64,000 nucleotides of DNA. It comes from Neodiprion pinetum. Taxonomy: Eukaryota > Arthropoda > Insecta > Hymenoptera > Diprionidae. Under the pieces are notes generated by a model. It was not told the DNA's origin. It did no database searches and saw only the letters and a program-made list of their open reading frames with translations. Where the stretch lies: assembly GCF_021155775.2 (NCBI RefSeq), contig NC_060237.1, forward strand, positions 4,032,501-4,096,500. Reading direction: 5' to 3'. Within the stretch, counting starts at the first letter, position 1, and every line of letters starts with the position of its first letter. The position numbers and the translations under genes were made by a program. Positions 26,501-39,363 of this stretch are shown here, piece by piece.

Positions 26501-27546
26501 CGTCAAAAATCTCGGCTCAAACTGTAACGACTATCCATCTCTCTCTCTCTGTCTCTCTCTCTTTCGCGATATAAATAAACTTCACCGACACTCCCGAGGC
26601 TCTAGAAAATATAAAAATTTCACTTCGACGTATCGCGTCGTCGTGGTGATATTTCCCACGTAGCTCGATATTATCGAGGACACGTCGAGTGAACCGATAC
26701 AGGATCCGCGGAACTCCTCCGACCGATTTCTAACAGCAGCAGGAAACTTTCAAAGAGGACAGAGCGAAACACTCGAGTGGTTACATAATAAACTGCTCGT
26801 TACGCGTTGAGGTTGAAGAATTATTGGCTGTTGACGTCGGAAAAATGTGTGACCCTCCCCCCTCCCCGCCACCCCTTTTTCCCCCCACCTTTCCTCTCTG
26901 AACCGTCGGAGCTATGGCGTTAATAACTCATTTTGTCCCATGGAAATAAAACTCACCCTATGCGTACGTACAATATACATATAATATACACACCGTACGT
27001 TACCGTCAGTTTCGCCACGTTTCGTGCTGACCCGAACAACCGGATTCAGAAGAGACGTGAAGAGCAACGTTTGACACATTTCTGTCAGTGTTGAGGAAAA
27101 AAACAAAAAAAAAATCTCACTCACGCAACGAAAAAATAGATTAAATTAAAGTAGAAAAAAAAAAAAAAAAAAAAAAAAAAACAAAGGTGTCAAATTCCCA
27201 CTCCAAATTCACACCGCCCTTTTCGCTTTGGACCGTGCGTTTCGTTCACCCTCCCCCCACCCCCCTCTGCCTTCGCTCTTTCTCTCTCTTTTCTCTCTTC
27301 GCACACGATGGCGCGTTTTCCACGCGTTCCTCTTGTCATTATCGTTATTTTTTCGTTCCCCTGTCTCTGGCACAGCGTCGCTGTTTTCGTTGTTTTTATT
27401 GTCGTTGTTTTTATTTTCGCACATAAACATCACGCCGTTAGCCACCCGCAGTCCTCTTTTGGGCAAATAAATTTAATCTAAATTTCCTACAGTTTGGAAC
27501 ATTTGTTAAGTGAATATATCGTTCTGCTGCAACTTTTCGCTCTTCC

Positions 27547-27579
27547 CCTCTCTCTCTCTCTCTCTCTCTCCCTCTCTCT
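27547..27579. repeat. (TC)n microsatellite
   Basis: About 16 units with one interruption. Confidence 0.9.
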
Positions 27580-29051
27580 TTATCCACTCTCACATTTACA
27601 CGTCGCTGAACGTGCGATTCTGAAAGTTGCGACAAAATTTCATCGAACCGACGTAATGTGAGAAAGAAAGAATTGCAACGAAATTTTCTCACATTCTTTG
27701 TGACAAAGCATTTATAAAAAATTATTACCCGCGGCGCTCTTCGTCGTTGAATTAGAACAGTTCAAGTGAAGACGGGACGAGATTCGACGGCCATTTTCGC
27801 GAATTCCTTGAGGTAGCTTGTACAATTAGTACCGGTGTTTAATTCAGACCGCCATAAGGGATCGAATCGCCGTCATCCCGGTCTATCCCGGTCTTCAAAT
27901 TTTCACGAATTCGCCCAACACGCGTTTCGTTTTACGCCCCGTTTCGCCGCTCCTCGATTACCAACGAGAAGCGTTTCGTTGTCGGGATACAGGAAGGGAA
28001 CCACGAGTGGGCAGAAACGATGAAATTGAGAGAAAAACGAGCAAAATCGAAAAAAATAAAATAAAAATAAAAAAGTTATCCCCGATATACCGAGTTGACA
28101 AAACGCTGGAAAACTAAAATTGTCTCGCTTTGGGCGACTATCGTAATCGCTTGGTTATTCAACCCGGAATGAAATTGAAAGGGCAAACAGTGTTTTTAGG
28201 AAAGTTGAACAAACGCGTCGTCGGCTAGGCAAATTCGTACGTCAGCAAAGCGCCAAAATCTAAGGTTACGTCAACACCGGATGACGTTTAACTAAAATTT
28301 TCTCCCGTTGTGTGTAACTTGTCATAAATCCAGCGCAATTAACCGAAAACTAGGCGCGGCGACAGCTTCTCGTCTCTGTGTCCATTAGGGAAGCATACCC
28401 ACATAATAGTCCTACAGATAGTGAGGTGTAGGTCTACTGCGCGTGTACAAGCGTTTGTATTAGGAGCCACTGAATATTCCCCGAAATTACGCCGATTCAA
28501 CCGTGGATGAAAACTTTACACTTTAACACACAACCCTGAACCGCGTTGCGGTAAAAACGATTTAGGGATTAGATTCATCATCTCGATGTAAAAAATTGAG
28601 AGCTTCGGTTAGCCGTTAGACACGGATGATCCGGATTTCAAGGGGGAAATCTGTCGGGATAAAAACCCACCGGTATAATCGATCAAACGAATCCTCACTA
28701 ATTGGAAACATGCAGTCACATTATACCGGCACATGGGCTGCAAGTAATAGACGTAGGTACATCGGAATTTTTTTTATTAACAATATTTCTTTTTTTTTTT
28801 TTTTTTTTTTGGTCTCTTCATATTGCACTGTGAATTTTCGCATCGGGAAGAATGTAAATTTAACCAAACCGTCATTAAATTTTGACGGTAGGTACACGTT
28901 GAAATTTAATACACATAAACGCGATGCATAACAAACAATATGTACTCTGATTACTGTGTTTTAATATACATGTATATATCGATTATACTACACGGTTCCG
29001 AATGCATGCTGATTATTCATCAACGGAATTTGCGGTTATACGCAAAAATGT

Positions 29052-29072
29052 AGAGAGAGAGAGAGAGAGAGA
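29052..29072. repeat. (GA)n microsatellite
   Basis: About ten GA units, followed by further GA-rich sequence to about 29090. Confidence 0.9.
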
Positions 29073-29578
29073 AAGTGGGAGAGAGAGAAAAAGATAAAAG
29101 AATACAATAACGAGGTTGCAGGTATAACAATAATAGTTATGAAATAATTTAAGCTCGTATTGATAATCCGTCCGTCAACCGTATGAAAACTGGAACTGCA
29201 TTGGCGGAATTGGCAAGCGATTTCCATACAGCAGATAATACGGTATTTTATGCAGCACCGAATCGGCTGAAACGACCCAACATTCCGGCTCATTAACAAC
29301 GCCGTTGACTGTTCTCTATCTGTTTATACATAAACTTCCCTGAATTCGGAGGGCGGAGTGTGGCGGGTTTTAAAAGGGATGGCTGAGCAAATTCGTCGGC
29401 GGTATCAGCCCCGATAGGATGGACAAATAATTTATGCACCCTCTCTGCACTGGGGTCGCACAAAAATGGTCTAATTGGCGGTAAGTAACGTGTAGCGGAG
29501 GTGCATGTACAAAGTTTTACGCCACGTTTGCCAATATTCAAAGCGCGTTCAACGGTTCGAGACAATGGCCGGTAGCAA

Positions 29579-29600
29579 ATATATATATATATATATATAT
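29579..29600. repeat. (TA)n microsatellite
   Basis: About eleven TA units, one of many TA tracts in the window. Confidence 0.9.
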
Positions 29601-30065
29601 TGTGTATATTACATATATACACACAGTTGTAAGCAAAATGCAGTATTCCCAGTACCGGTTATGTGTAAAGCCCCATAATTTGTTCTGAAAATCTACGGGT
29701 ACCGTCCGTTTTTTCCCTGGACTTATATAACAGTTTCCCTTTGCAGCGAAACGATAGAAATGGCAAAAAAAAAAAACGAACCGGAAAACACAGTTTTCTC
29801 GCGATACTTTTCATCGTCGTGAAAAGGCTCTGTCGCTTTGTTCGAAAAAAATTTGATATTGATAGTACCTGGTAGCCGGGTTAAAAATTTTTGAAATGGA
29901 GATTAGAAAGCAAATATTGCTTGAAGAAAAAATTTACAAATTTAAATGAAAAAGCATGATCGTTTGTATATAAAAATGTGATAAGAAGTAAAGAGTACAT
30001 GGTTGTCGGTAAGACGTTGAAAATCGATTTGTTTCCAGTAGAACCGGAAGTTCAAATTACACGGT

Positions 30066-30190
30066 ATACGGCAATTTTTCATGCCCGTCATTTTGTTGTA
30101 AGATCCTGTAAGTTTCAAATTTATTCATCAAGCCGTTTCCGATATCATCGCGGGAGTTTGTCGGATAGATCAACAAACCGACATTCTTAT
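30066..30190 (+). repeat. Dispersed repeat family, copy 3 (longest fragment)
   Basis: This copy links the other two. Its left part (30066-30150) matches copy 1 read on the minus strand, with 48 of 54 core positions identical. Its right part (about 30118-30190) matches copy 2, including AGTTTGTCG and ACAAACCGACA. It is followed by about 35 bases of T-rich sequence and a (TA)n tract from about 30226. No terminal repeats or coding sequence were found, so the true ends of the element are unknown. Confidence 0.75.
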
Positions 30191-33155
30191 AAAAACCTGT
30201 TTTTCTGGATTTATGGAAATTGCAAATATATATATATATATATATGCAGATAAAACTCGATAAAAAACTTTTCCAATTACAATTCCCACGAAATTACTTG
30301 TAACTGCTGATGTACCAATTATAATACATATTATACCATTGAAGAAAAATATCCCGGCAGATTATCCGTATAAATAAAACAGTGCTTTGAATATCTTCGA
30401 AATTTTGAAACGTTTCGAATCCAATCTTCGCTGGAAAAGAAAAACATCGTACATATATATAATAACTGTGTTGTTATACACTCGTGTATGAAACTTTTAT
30501 ACGATTGCCAGAAAAATTACATCTCTTTTTCTTTATTCTTTTGTTTTTCTTTCTTAGCCACAGAGATAGTTTATTATTTTCTTTCTTGTACAACGTGTCT
30601 ATCGGAAAGAAAATCCCGATCTCGTACGAAATCATTCCTTAATTCAGACATCTCTGCAGGTATTCTCCCGAAGCGAAGCGAGGGAAAATGGATTGGTGAA
30701 AAGATCCGTTCGGCGAAAGAAATTGTTGAATCAATTATACGATAATCCGCATATTGATAGCCCTTCGAAAGCAGGCTTCACCCCATAAAATTAATCTGCA
30801 TTCGGTGGCTCAATGGTTTGCAAACGCAGGTATACATATATTAGGCCGTTTTTTGTCATTTTCTTTTTACTTTCCCTTTGCCTTCTCACGTATCCTTGGA
30901 AAAGTTAGTTTTTAGCCTCAAACGAAGCCTCGTGAAACCGGAACTCGGTAGCAAAATTCTAAAACATGACTCATCCGGTTTGAATTTTTCAAACACTCTA
31001 ACCGAAATGTTTCGAAAACTCTACAAGTTGCGAAGCTGTTTTTGGTTTCATTGTGTTAAAAAAAAAAACCGGCCAATCAAATATATGTATATATATATAT
31101 ATATATGTATAGGCATAAGCTCCGTTTGAACAGTGAAAACTAAAAAATAACTTTAACCAGCGGCAATTTTCGTTTGAAAGCTCGAAGAAAAGTCCCACGT
31201 TGCTCTGCTTGCGACCGCCTCGGGTCGACGAGGTGTGCAGGGGTATCGATTACCGATATTTATTACCATGCAGTCACCCCGCCTCATCTATATATTCAGC
31301 ATTACCTGATCATACAGACAATGTACGACCCTGCCGCAAGTCGATCCCTGGGAAACCAACCCTCGCCCAACTTATACCTGTAATACGTGTTTCCTATATT
31401 TTCCACTTTGCTCGCCTCCGCTCGGTTCCTGCCCTAGCTCCTTGTAGAACAATTTGCCATTCGTTGCCGATACGGAAGCCCGCCGCGAAACGTAACGAAA
31501 AACATAACAAATCCCGTTATTCGTATCACCCTCTCATTTTTACCGCTCTCCAGTGCTCGATAAGCAACGTTTCAAGATAAAAATCGATCGTACAAAAGGT
31601 ACCGAAAAGAGAAACCGCGACCGATGTTTTGTTTAAAAATTTTCTTCAATGCTTTTTTTTCCAACATCCATCAAAGCTCGAGAAAATTTTCTGCTTCGAA
31701 TAGAAACAACGAACGCGGTACTGATTTTAACGAATACAAATTTTCCGTACAACACAGGGCGATAATTATCGGTCCGTGGCAGCAGTCACTCGTGTGTATC
31801 GGCCTATTGATATTATAACGCGAGTGAATTCGATTGAGAGGATATTATTTGTACTACGTGAGTTTCAATTAAATCACGTTCATTTGGCAGGGTATTTCCA
31901 GCCATTAGTCACTTCAGCCTACACACGATTTACGTTACATACATATGCATACGTCCGTATTATAATCCATTCTTATTTATAGGGATGTGAAGTTGGTCGG
32001 GCGATAACGTACTGCCTTAAATTATGCATGAATAGTGTACAAATGACTGTCTTAAGCGATGTGAAATATAGTATTTGAGGAAGATGCGGGACAGGGAGAA
32101 GGAGCAACGACGTGGAGTGTGGAACAGGTGAACGGAAAAGCGAGCTCGAAACGGCTCTCAAGATATAACCGAGCAGCGCGCTACACATGACCAATATAAA
32201 ATTTTTACGACCAGTATCCATCATGGAGTGCCGCGTGAGTTTGAATTTTTGAAGCTGCTGCAGCGTGTGCAGCCCGAGCTTTCGCTCGTTCCCGGTTATA
32301 ACCGTTTAAACTAAAAGCTTTTCAAACTCTTTCGCGTGCCTCTTTGCGAAAGAAAAATACGAACCCACCATGCGTATGGATTGCTTGCCTGTTGGAAGTT
32401 TTCCGCGTTTGACTTTTACGTGGTTATGCATACGTAATTTTGGGTATTGCTGAATTCCGTACCTCTCTCGATTCCGGATAAACGATGGGATTACCAATTG
32501 GAATGAAGCTGGGGCAGACAGTGAACCCAATGAATTTCCTGCCGCTACTCTTACAGGAGGAAGGCATGGTGGTTGGTGCATGGGATGTTTTTTGTTTGAT
32601 AGTAAAGGAAAGTGTCCCCGTCCCCGATTGTTTTCAACCATCCTGTAAATAACGATGCGGACCTATTTTCATCAGCGATTGCAAATCGGTAATCGGAGCA
32701 GACGTGCGTATATTTACAAAGATATTTTTGTTAGTAATAATTGTCTTTTTCGTATTGCCAATATAAACGCGAGCAGTGGTGCAATGATTCTTACGAAAGA
32801 TGAAAGGAAAAACAGAGTCTGGCCAATATTCTCTCATGTTGTCCGGAGCGAGAGCGAAAAGGGGAAAAAAGGAGAAAAGGAATAAGGAAAGGGGGAATTT
32901 TATGTCGACAAAGAGATGAAAAGATGTTTAACGAGTGAAGATCTTGCGAAGAAAAATTACACAATCGCTGAACGAACAATAGAAGAAATATAATTAACTT
33001 ATTGTTTCAGAACGCGGTTGAGCAGTGGAGCTTGCGCGTATAAGCACAGACTTGCGCTACGCGACGTTGGATCGAGTTGGAATCATACAAGACTCCAAGT
33101 GAACCGCTTGAATTCTATCTTGCTAATTCAACGTTTTTCTTCGTTGAACCACCTA

Positions 33156-33158
<3 letters not shown>

Positions 33159-33238
<80 letters not shown>
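33159..33238. repeat. Long (CT)40 microsatellite
   Basis: Forty uninterrupted CT units, continuing as impure CT sequence to about 33247. It is the longest dinucleotide tract in the window. Such a pure homopurine/homopyrimidine tract can adopt triplex structure, and it is a dense array of GAGA-type sites on the minus strand. The Ser/Leu frames that cross it are products of the repeat. Confidence 0.97.
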
Positions 33239-33241
<3 letters not shown>

Positions 33242-36200
33242 CTCTCGCCACTTTCTTTCACTCTAGTTTTACCCTTGCCGCATTTTATTTTCACTCCCGG
33301 GTGAACCGCCGTCTCTCGCTTCTCGTATCTTTATTCACGACTTACTTCGTCTTCTTCTTCTTCTTCCTTCTCCTCTATACGGCTCTCTCTATCTTTGCTC
33401 TAATAACATAGAGGGAAATGGAAATAGAAAATGAGGGAAAAAACCTCCACCAAAGTGCTTTTATTCTATTGTTACCATGCGGCTGCACGGCAAAGGGGGC
33501 ACAGCGAAGCCGTGGGCAAAATTATTATCACAATTGGAGAAAAATTACTCCGCCTTACGTAGCGTTATAATAAATTTATTATACCGTATAAGAAACACGC
33601 GAGCACACACAGACACCAACGTAACCCAAGCGTGCCCGTATGTATTGAATTCTCATAACCAACCGCACAATGACCATTTTTCTGAAAGAATAAGAATATA
33701 TCTTCGGCGTCATAAGAGGCCTCAACCTCAGCCTCAGCCAGACCTGACCTGACTCGACGAATCCGTAAACCCTTCGCAGGGGGTGGGTCACCTACTCGCC
33801 CACTTTCCGTTCTCAAGACAAAACGCAACCGAGTCAAAATCAAGTTTAAACGGGTACGTAACTATTACGCGAAGACGGAATTAGTTTGTTTTTCGCCTTT
33901 GCGGATAGAGGCACCTTTTGGCGAACGGCGAGATAATCCGATGCGACCGAGAAGTGCCTCGCGGCTTAACGATCAGCCCGCAGATAGCCGAAGAGGAATT
34001 GACAATTATCGACTTCGGCGTGCAGAAATGGAGCTACTTCCATTGGTGCCGGCAGCGAAGCCCGTTGGCGGTGCGTCTCCGCGATAGGATCACCTGCCAC
34101 CACGCCCAGGTCCTAACTCACCATTAGTTTACTGCCAGCCATCAATTCGAAAGCTAGATAGCCATAACGGGGTGTAGGATATTTCCGGTTTGGCCGCCCG
34201 GCTCTGGATTAGCGCTGAAATAGGCTCAGCCTGCTTCGTAGCGAACGTACGGCGGAATGGGCTAATCGCGAGAAGCGAGGGTGCTGCAAACTCCGTACTC
34301 GTTAAAACGAAGCGGAGAGAGGAAAGAGGAGAGAGGCGAGAGAAGGGAACGGAGAGAGGATCGGGTCGTCGTACAACGGCGCAGCTGCCGCAAGGTAGGA
34401 AACTGTCATTATCGACACGCGGAGGTGGGTAAATGGGGTAAAAGAGCGTGATTTCGAAGGCCGATGCTGCCTGGATCGTCGGAAGCTCCGCTAGTCCAAG
34501 GTCGAGTATAAAAAAGCTCGCGAACTCGGAGGATTAACATTGAACGAGAATCTGAACTCGAAACAATCGTCGTGAGAATAATTCATGCCGATTGTGAGCA
34601 GCAACTAGAGTATCGATATGTTGAGACACCGATCGATTGAGGGGGGACTACGGGCTAATAGGACGGCGGAGCGATGAGCTTTCGAATTAATACGCATCGT
34701 CACCACCTGATTTCTTCAAACGATTACCAGATTCGAGGGGTACGGAAGCGTGATACTTCGCTTTGGATGCTCCTTAATGTACTTGGAACTCGACGACTAC
34801 GGGTGTTATATCCTGCAGCAGGAGCAGGGGTTTGTATCCTCTTGAAGTGAGCTCAACTTGTAGGTGGCTAGACCTCGACGCGGAGAGTCGAGAGCCCGGT
34901 GGCGAGAGTTAAGTTGGTAACGGGATGACGGCACAAGTTGGACCATCTTATTCACCGTCGGTTGGTTGTAAATACGTGGGATTTAGGAAATAAGATGAGC
35001 GCACATCGGGACTACGTATCTAAGCTAGAGTTAATCCAGCTCGTCAAGTATAACTCCGTGAAAGAAAGGATATTTTTCTCGACTTTTCAAAATTCCCGAC
35101 ACCCGCGCGTCTAGCGTCTGCGGGGCAAGTTTTTCGCGAGCAATTATAAGAGCGAGATCCTGGAGTGCCTGCAGCTCGTCATCGTCGTCGTCGTTGTCGA
35201 GGAGGAGTCCGCCGTTTTTTAGCGTGAAAAATTCAAGCACCACGCAAACGGAAACATTGAAGGATGCTAGAACGGAGTAAAGGGAGTGAAGTCGGGCTCG
35301 CCAAGTGCAAAGAGCGAGCGAGGGGGAGAGAGAGAGAGAGAGAGAGGAAGAGAATGGCAGTGGAAAAGAGCCGCAGGAGGGGCGAACATTTACCTACAGT
35401 GCCCTCTGCGCCACCCCGGTTATATTATGCTCCGAAGTCCACTTGGCCAGGGTAGTTTCCCGTCTGGTTATAATTACGAAGTAATGTTGAATCACTCGAG
35501 TGCCTCCAGCAGTAGGTACCTACCTACCTGAGCGCCGGGTTTGAATTTAAAAAAATTTCCCACCACCTCCATCCGCAGGTGCATCGTCGGTCGTCGCGAG
35601 TATACTCCGTGGCTCATGGAATAAGTGATATTTTTCGTCGACGCGACGGTCGAAACGTCTTAGACGTTCAAGGTAAATACAGCGACAAAGTTTTCCGGGG
35701 ATCGCAGCGATGCGTCAAATCCGAGATACATTTTAATAAGAATCCAGGCAGCCCGGAACCCCGGGAGCATCGCTCTTCCGGCTTTACTACCCTAGCGATG
35801 ATGATCCATCAAGCAGCCTTAAATTTTCCTCCTCCGCCCCTCCGACAAATTTCAGACATGAAAAAATATCGCGAGTCAGCCGGTTTGACTGATCGAAGCA
35901 GGATAAGCTGATTCGACTCGAGATTTTTACGAATCATGGTGTATCATCGTACGTAACTGCACGTGAGGCGTGAGAGAAGAATCTCTTATTTAATTAGAAG
36001 CGATCGGGCAAAGCACAGAGAAAGCTCCGCTCGACTTCACTCTCAAATCAGAATAAAAGCTAAATCCGCCGTATAAGCAAAGTTGCGTACAACAAGTGCA
36101 CGCCCTGATGACGATGATTTCGATTCACTGATTCGAAAGCTCACGATCCTCGTTATACGTTTATTTCACCCCGTGATTCAGCTTTTTCATTTCTTTTTTT

Positions 36201-36280
36201 TTTTTTTTTCTTTGAATTATTTTTATTTCTCTTAGCTCTCTTTGCTTCTTCCTCTTTCATTATCCTTTTCTTTGCCCCCC

Positions 36281-36316
36281 ACCACCACCACCACCACCAC
36301 CACCACCACCACCACC
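36281..36316. repeat. (ACC)12 trinucleotide tract
   Basis: Twelve ACC units preceded by six cytosines. They are read as poly-Thr on the plus strand and poly-Gly on the minus strand in open frames that show no other support. Confidence 0.95.
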
Positions 36317-37133
36317 CTCGCGAAGGAGCAACGCCTCGTCGACGTCGAGCACCTCTCGCGACCTTTCTCGTATAACGCCGAAGCTAACGACGCGCAACTC
36401 ACCTCCTCTCTCCCTCCGAACTGCTAGAGTAATTGCATCACCATCTAAGGCTTGTATTAACCACAACACAGGCAAATCCCACCTGGTAATCAACCGCAAA
36501 TAACCCCCCCCCCTAACAGCCGGCTCTACCAGTAACGCAACCCTTACACCTATCGGTATACGTATATATAGGAAACAAACTGTAACCCGCAAGTCTCTCC
36601 TCGTATTACTATGATTATTATTATCGGAATGAAAATCGAAGGGTGGAAATCACCAACACTGTTACTCGTCGTCTGAAATGGAGAGCCACAAACAACTTTC
36701 TTCGTCTCTTCACGGTCCGCCAAATCTTGCGTCATAACGTGTTAGGGTGGATATGCCATTGGAAGTGGGCGCAGTTATGCGATGGACTATGATCGTTCTC
36801 TACGTTTCACCCAATGTCTCTCTTATTTATTATGTAACGAGACGCGAACGTCGTTTATGCACGTGTAGACCGACACACGCGTTCACCACTCCGCGTGATG
36901 TAACTCCTGGGAGGGTTTTATAACCGCGCGTTGCATTTCATCTCCCTTCCAACCACCCATTATTTTACTACCCGCGGTATATACTCGTCCCTTGACCGTT
37001 GTACTTTATACACCCACATCCGGAGCAATGCCTCTGACGCAACCTAACCAGCTTCGTATTATATTATACATTGTCAGATCTACCGAAGCTATTCCACCCT
37101 GACTAACAAAGTAGCCCCACATACAGTTGTAAC

Positions 37134-37547
37134 TCATTTTGCAGTGCTCGAATCTGCATTTCGCGTATACAGCTCATAATGTATCTTCATATTGTCACCT
37201 ATTTCAACTTTGGTTGTAACGTGAGTTCCACATTCGCCTGGATTACGTAACGAGCTCGTGCTCGTAAAAAGTTGTTCGGTATCTGGTTTGCCATTCGAAG
37301 AATCATCGGAGACCTGATCATTTTTATCATAATGATCCTCTTTAACATTTGGTAGGTTACATAATTTTTCTATTTTAAACTTCCAATCGTGACCGATATA
37401 CGCAGTGACACATGCACGTTTCAACGAAAACTGCTCTGCTAGTCCGCTGCCTTTATCGACGTTCGGAATACGAAGACCGAGCGAGAAGGATAGATTCACG
37501 GCTGGAAGGTACCTTGAGGACGAATAGGCAACGAGCGATAGTTGCAT
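37134..37547 (-). CDS. Coding-like segment, unrecognised protein (possible exon or remnant)
   Basis: A 137-codon minus-strand frame, closed upstream by an in-frame TAG five codons before the ATG. It differs from other frames in the window in having a varied composition without low-complexity runs, a hydrophilic middle (VKEDHYDKNDQVSDDSS) and an end with alternating polar and hydrophobic residues (KVEIGDNMKIHYELYT). There are three cysteines and no signal peptide or membrane segment. A pyrimidine-rich stretch precedes possible AG acceptors near 37447-37451, and AG|GTGACA at 37199/37198 is a fair donor, giving a possible internal exon of about 250 bases. I cannot assign a family. No neighbouring exon was found on this strand. 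It could equally be a pseudogene fragment or a chance open frame. Confidence 0.22.
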   Translation of the reverse strand: MQLSLVAYSSSRYLPAVNLSFSLGLRIPNVDKGSGLAEQFSLKRACVTAYIGHDWKFKIEKLCNLPNVKEDHYDKNDQVSDDSSNGKPDTEQLFTSTSSLRNPGECGTHVTTKVEIGDNMKIHYELYTRNADSSTAK

Positions 37548-39330
37548 GACACTGGGTAGTATCTACCAATAACGTTAATGCATGGCCTCACGCTACCGAT
37601 CCAAGCTATACGACCGATGGTCAGCGACTGATCATTACACCTGTGTACCTAACCAAGGAACGTCTCTGCCTTACTTTCATTTCATCAAGTTCACCGATGA
37701 GTATTCAAAGAAAGCACACGCGCACACACAAAAAACGGGAAACTAGGCGCTCGGATGGAGTTAGTAGGTGAACAAATAATTTCAAGGATAATTATCCGAG
37801 ATAAGTGGGAGACAAAATAGTGATCGGTATCTAAATTGGTAGTGTTGAAAGGATTATCTTCTCTCCGATCGTACTTCCAACAATTATACATAATCTACCG
37901 CACGCCAGAAGAAAAGGGTCGAAGTGAAGAGCGAATTTCGCGAGACACGAGACGACGTGGAAGGGAAAGACATCGCCTCTTTCTACGTCGGACATCGTAT
38001 TGAATCAATTTTCACAAACATCAAACCAAACATCTTTCCCTTTTCCACCCCTTCTCTTCAAACGCTCACCCAAAGGATACGATCAAGATGACGTCTCACT
38101 GCTCGAATCTCTCGTACACGAAATGCGTCCAGGGTTCCTTGGCGGATCAGCTCTTCTTTCTTTATCCTTTCGCCTCTCCTTTCCTCTCTCTCTCCCCGCG
38201 GATCCTCAGTCGTCCCTTTCCACCCAACAACCACAACCCGCACCCTTCCTCCTGTATACGCGAGGGCTTGAATCAATAGTCGTGAAGACGAGGCTTTCGG
38301 TTACTTTGAGACGCCGTCAGCAAAGTATCGGAAGAAATGCCCGCAAGAAACGAGCTCTGTTCTCAACTCCCGCGCCATTCCGACAGTAGATTCAGAGACC
38401 TTTGCCCTCTCGAGTCCTCCCTTCCCTCGATACTTTGGTCTGAATCGAAGTTCGACATCCATACAACCGATCCGACAAGATCGTCAAGATCGTCAAGATC
38501 CGCCATGGGTCTGGATGATGGTGCAGATTTTACACGGAAAGTAAAGCGCGGCTCGATTTATTGCAAAAGGGTGCATCAAACCCTGATAATTCAATTCATT
38601 GGGCAAATATTAGCCGTGATCCGATTTCAGCTTGTGCAATCGTATAGCGAAGAATCTAAAATGAATGAAAATTTGTACGTATAGTCAAGTGCCTTACACC
38701 CGGGCTTCTTACACTCATTATTCTCCGCGAATAGTGAAATGAGAGGGCGAGGAGACTCGTTGGCCAAACAATAAATTCAAAGATTTCGATTCTGATTGAA
38801 TTGTCGAGAGAGAAATCGGCCAAGTTTGGAATGGTACTTGATTCGTAATTGGTATCGATCCAGCCTCGAACCTCACCCTCGGCACCCCCGATCTATTAGT
38901 AGCCTTTGAGTTTGCGGAGTGGGGGAGGGAGGGTGAGAAACGGATGGGGGAAGGGAGGAGTTTATTTTCTCCAAGGTAGTTATAACGCAACGCGGAGAAA
39001 ACCGGCTGATTAATTCGCTTAGCGCTTCGCGTATCACTTCTCTGCAGAGTGCCTTTCAAGAACCAACCGGCCCTAGTCTCCTCCATCTTCAGCCTGGCAA
39101 ATATTTACCATATCAATCACCGGCACTCTCTCCGAGACTATAGCTAGCTTATACCTAGCTAGGCGTCGTTTCTCCTCTTACGTACACAGCTAAGTGGCGG
39201 CGGAGAAAGAGGTTAAAAACGGATCTCAGAGGGAGAAAGCCGATGAACTGACCAGACGCTGCAGATTGCTTGCTTCCTTCCTTCCTTACTTCCTTATTTC
39301 CGTCCTGCATGCAATCCGTCGGGTCGATGA

Positions 39331-39363
39331 AAGAAGAAGAAGAAGAAGAAGAAGAAGAAGAAG
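39331..39363. repeat. (AAG)11 microsatellite
   Basis: Eleven AAG units, giving a poly-Arg run in one plus-strand open frame. Confidence 0.9.

Larger units (their letters stand above)
23591..30065. other. Non-coding stretch, no gene recognised
   Basis: Holds poly-A tracts (about 25425-25440 and 27154-27180), (TA)n near 25170-25190, 26205-26230 and 29579-29600, (TC)n at 27547-27579, (GA)n at 29052-29072 and a poly-T run at about 28790-28810. A minus-strand frame at 24806-25027 contains GGTGSGKTT, which looks like a Walker A motif, but nothing around it supports a nucleotide-binding protein. Confidence 0.65.
30191..37133. other. Non-coding stretch, no gene recognised
   Basis: Contains (TA)n at about 30226-30246 and 31082-31107, the long (CT) tract at 33159-33238, GA-rich sequence at 35328-35346, the palindrome GTAGGTACCTAC near 35513 and an (ACC)12 tract. 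The interval 33880-35930 is more GC- and CpG-rich than its surroundings, with several short open frames (for example 33918-34127 and 35579-35911) that I do not recognise. A minus-strand frame at 35031-35243 has a five-Asp run encoded by a GAC-type repeat and is probably not a gene. Confidence 0.6.

Noticed and set aside
35031..35243. Minus-strand frame with a five-Asp run
   Set aside because: The acidic run comes from a short GAC-type repeat; the flanks show no domain and the frame is only 70 codons.
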